The position numbers and the translations under genes are program-made. Below, one piece after another: positions 63,862 through 64,000 of a stretch of 64,000 nucleotides of DNA. Position 1 is the stretch's first letter. Every line of letters begins with the position of its first letter. The notes beneath the pieces were generated by a model, which was not told where the DNA came from, did not search any database, and saw only the letters and a list, made by a program, of their open reading frames with translations. The DNA comes from Microbacterium sp. JZ31 (GTDB lineage Bacteria; Actinomycetota; Actinomycetes; Actinomycetales; Microbacteriaceae): positions 1,736,001 through 1,800,000 of the forward strand of contig NZ_CP017661.1 in the NCBI RefSeq assembly GCF_016805985.1. Direction: 5' to 3'.

Positions 63862-64000
63862 GCCGCATGCTGCAGAGCTACGTGCGGGACGCCTGGTGGC
63901 AGCCCGCCGACGCCGCGACCGGCGCTGAGGTGCGCGACGCTTCCACGGGCGAGGTGGTCGCGACGGTGTCGAGCGACGGTCTCGACCTCGGCGCGGTGCT
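63858..64000 (+). CDS. paaZ: PaaZ-type aldehyde dehydrogenase/hydratase (start only)
   Basis: The first 47 residues include MLQSYVRDAWWQPAD and VRDASTGEVVATVSSDGLDLG, the usual start of PaaZ, which opens the oxepin-CoA ring and oxidises the aldehyde in phenylacetate breakdown. The rest is beyond the window. Coupled to the dehydrogenase gene by an ATGA overlap. Confidence 0.78.
   Translation, partial: MSRMLQSYVRDAWWQPADAATGAEVRDASTGEVVATVSSDGLDLGAV

Noticed and set aside
1..64000. CRISPR arrays, tRNA genes, rRNA and insertion sequences
   Set aside because: No regularly spaced repeats, cloverleaf-like stretches, rRNA or transposase-like proteins were seen on reading; a tRNAscan or repeat search was not possible here.

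Overview
The window is high-GC DNA (roughly 70% by eye) from an actinobacterium, most likely a Microbacteriaceae member close to Microbacterium. This rests on gene order (rpsB-tsf-pyrH-frr-cdsA; rpsP-khpA-rimM-trmD; rplS-lepB-rnhB-DUF2469-yraN-comM-dprA-xerC), on tight 4-base ATGA/GTGA overlaps, and on many genes whose -10-like hexamer lies about 6 nt before the ATG (probable leaderless mRNAs). No tRNA, rRNA, IS or CRISPR was seen.

Layout. 0-5 kb: mnmA (cut by the window edge), a cysteine desulfurase, a thioredoxin-TPR protein and a large membrane protein. 5-8.7 kb: an AI-2E family transporter, a hydrolase, a small unknown, a secreted transglycosylase-like protein and a DivIVA-repeat protein. 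8.7-13.1 kb: cdsA, frr, pyrH, tsf, rpsB. 13.4-15.5 kb: a frameshifted M23 peptidase, xerC and a glycolipid-binding-like gene. 15.65-24.13 kb: the comM-dprA pair is broken. A lower-GC island of about 6.7 kb has replaced the 3' end of comM and the 5' two thirds of dprA. It carries a terminase large-subunit fragment, a translationally coupled three-gene cluster of unknown membrane and soluble proteins, and two proteins with HEPN-like R-x4-H motifs plus small zinc-ribbon and helical proteins. 24.1-28.8 kb: yraN, ABM-domain, DUF2469, rnhB, lepB, rplS, a membrane protein and map.

29-49.65 kb is a nitrate/nitrite assimilation and molybdenum-cofactor region: nirB-nirD-siroheme synthase-hemD/winged helix-sirohydrochlorin chelatase; deoD; moaA; modCBA; moeB-moeA-moaC-DUF6457-moaD; moaE-moaB; and narK-FAD/BFD reductase-nasA. 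ModABC imports molybdate, Moa/Moe proteins build the cofactor for NasA, NarK moves nitrate/nitrite, and siroheme from the nir operon equips NirB. The nirB and narK promoters share a GTAAC/GAAAC element at the same distance from the -10, suggesting common nitrogen control. The block lies between trmD and rplS, which are neighbours in many bacteria.

49.7-64 kb: trmD, rimM, khpA, rpsP; a YbdK-type glutamate-cysteine ligase; a SorC-type regulator divergent from glpD-glpF-glpK with an operator-like palindrome between them; ffh; lipB-lipA; and the start of what looks like a phenylacetate gene cluster (TetR regulator, enoyl-CoA hydratase, 3-hydroxyacyl-CoA dehydrogenase, paaZ start).

Eight genes contain apparent single-base frameshifts or share in them (M23, dprA, terminase, a small zinc protein, comM three times, narK). 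All look like loss of one base, so both pseudogenization and sequence error have to be considered.
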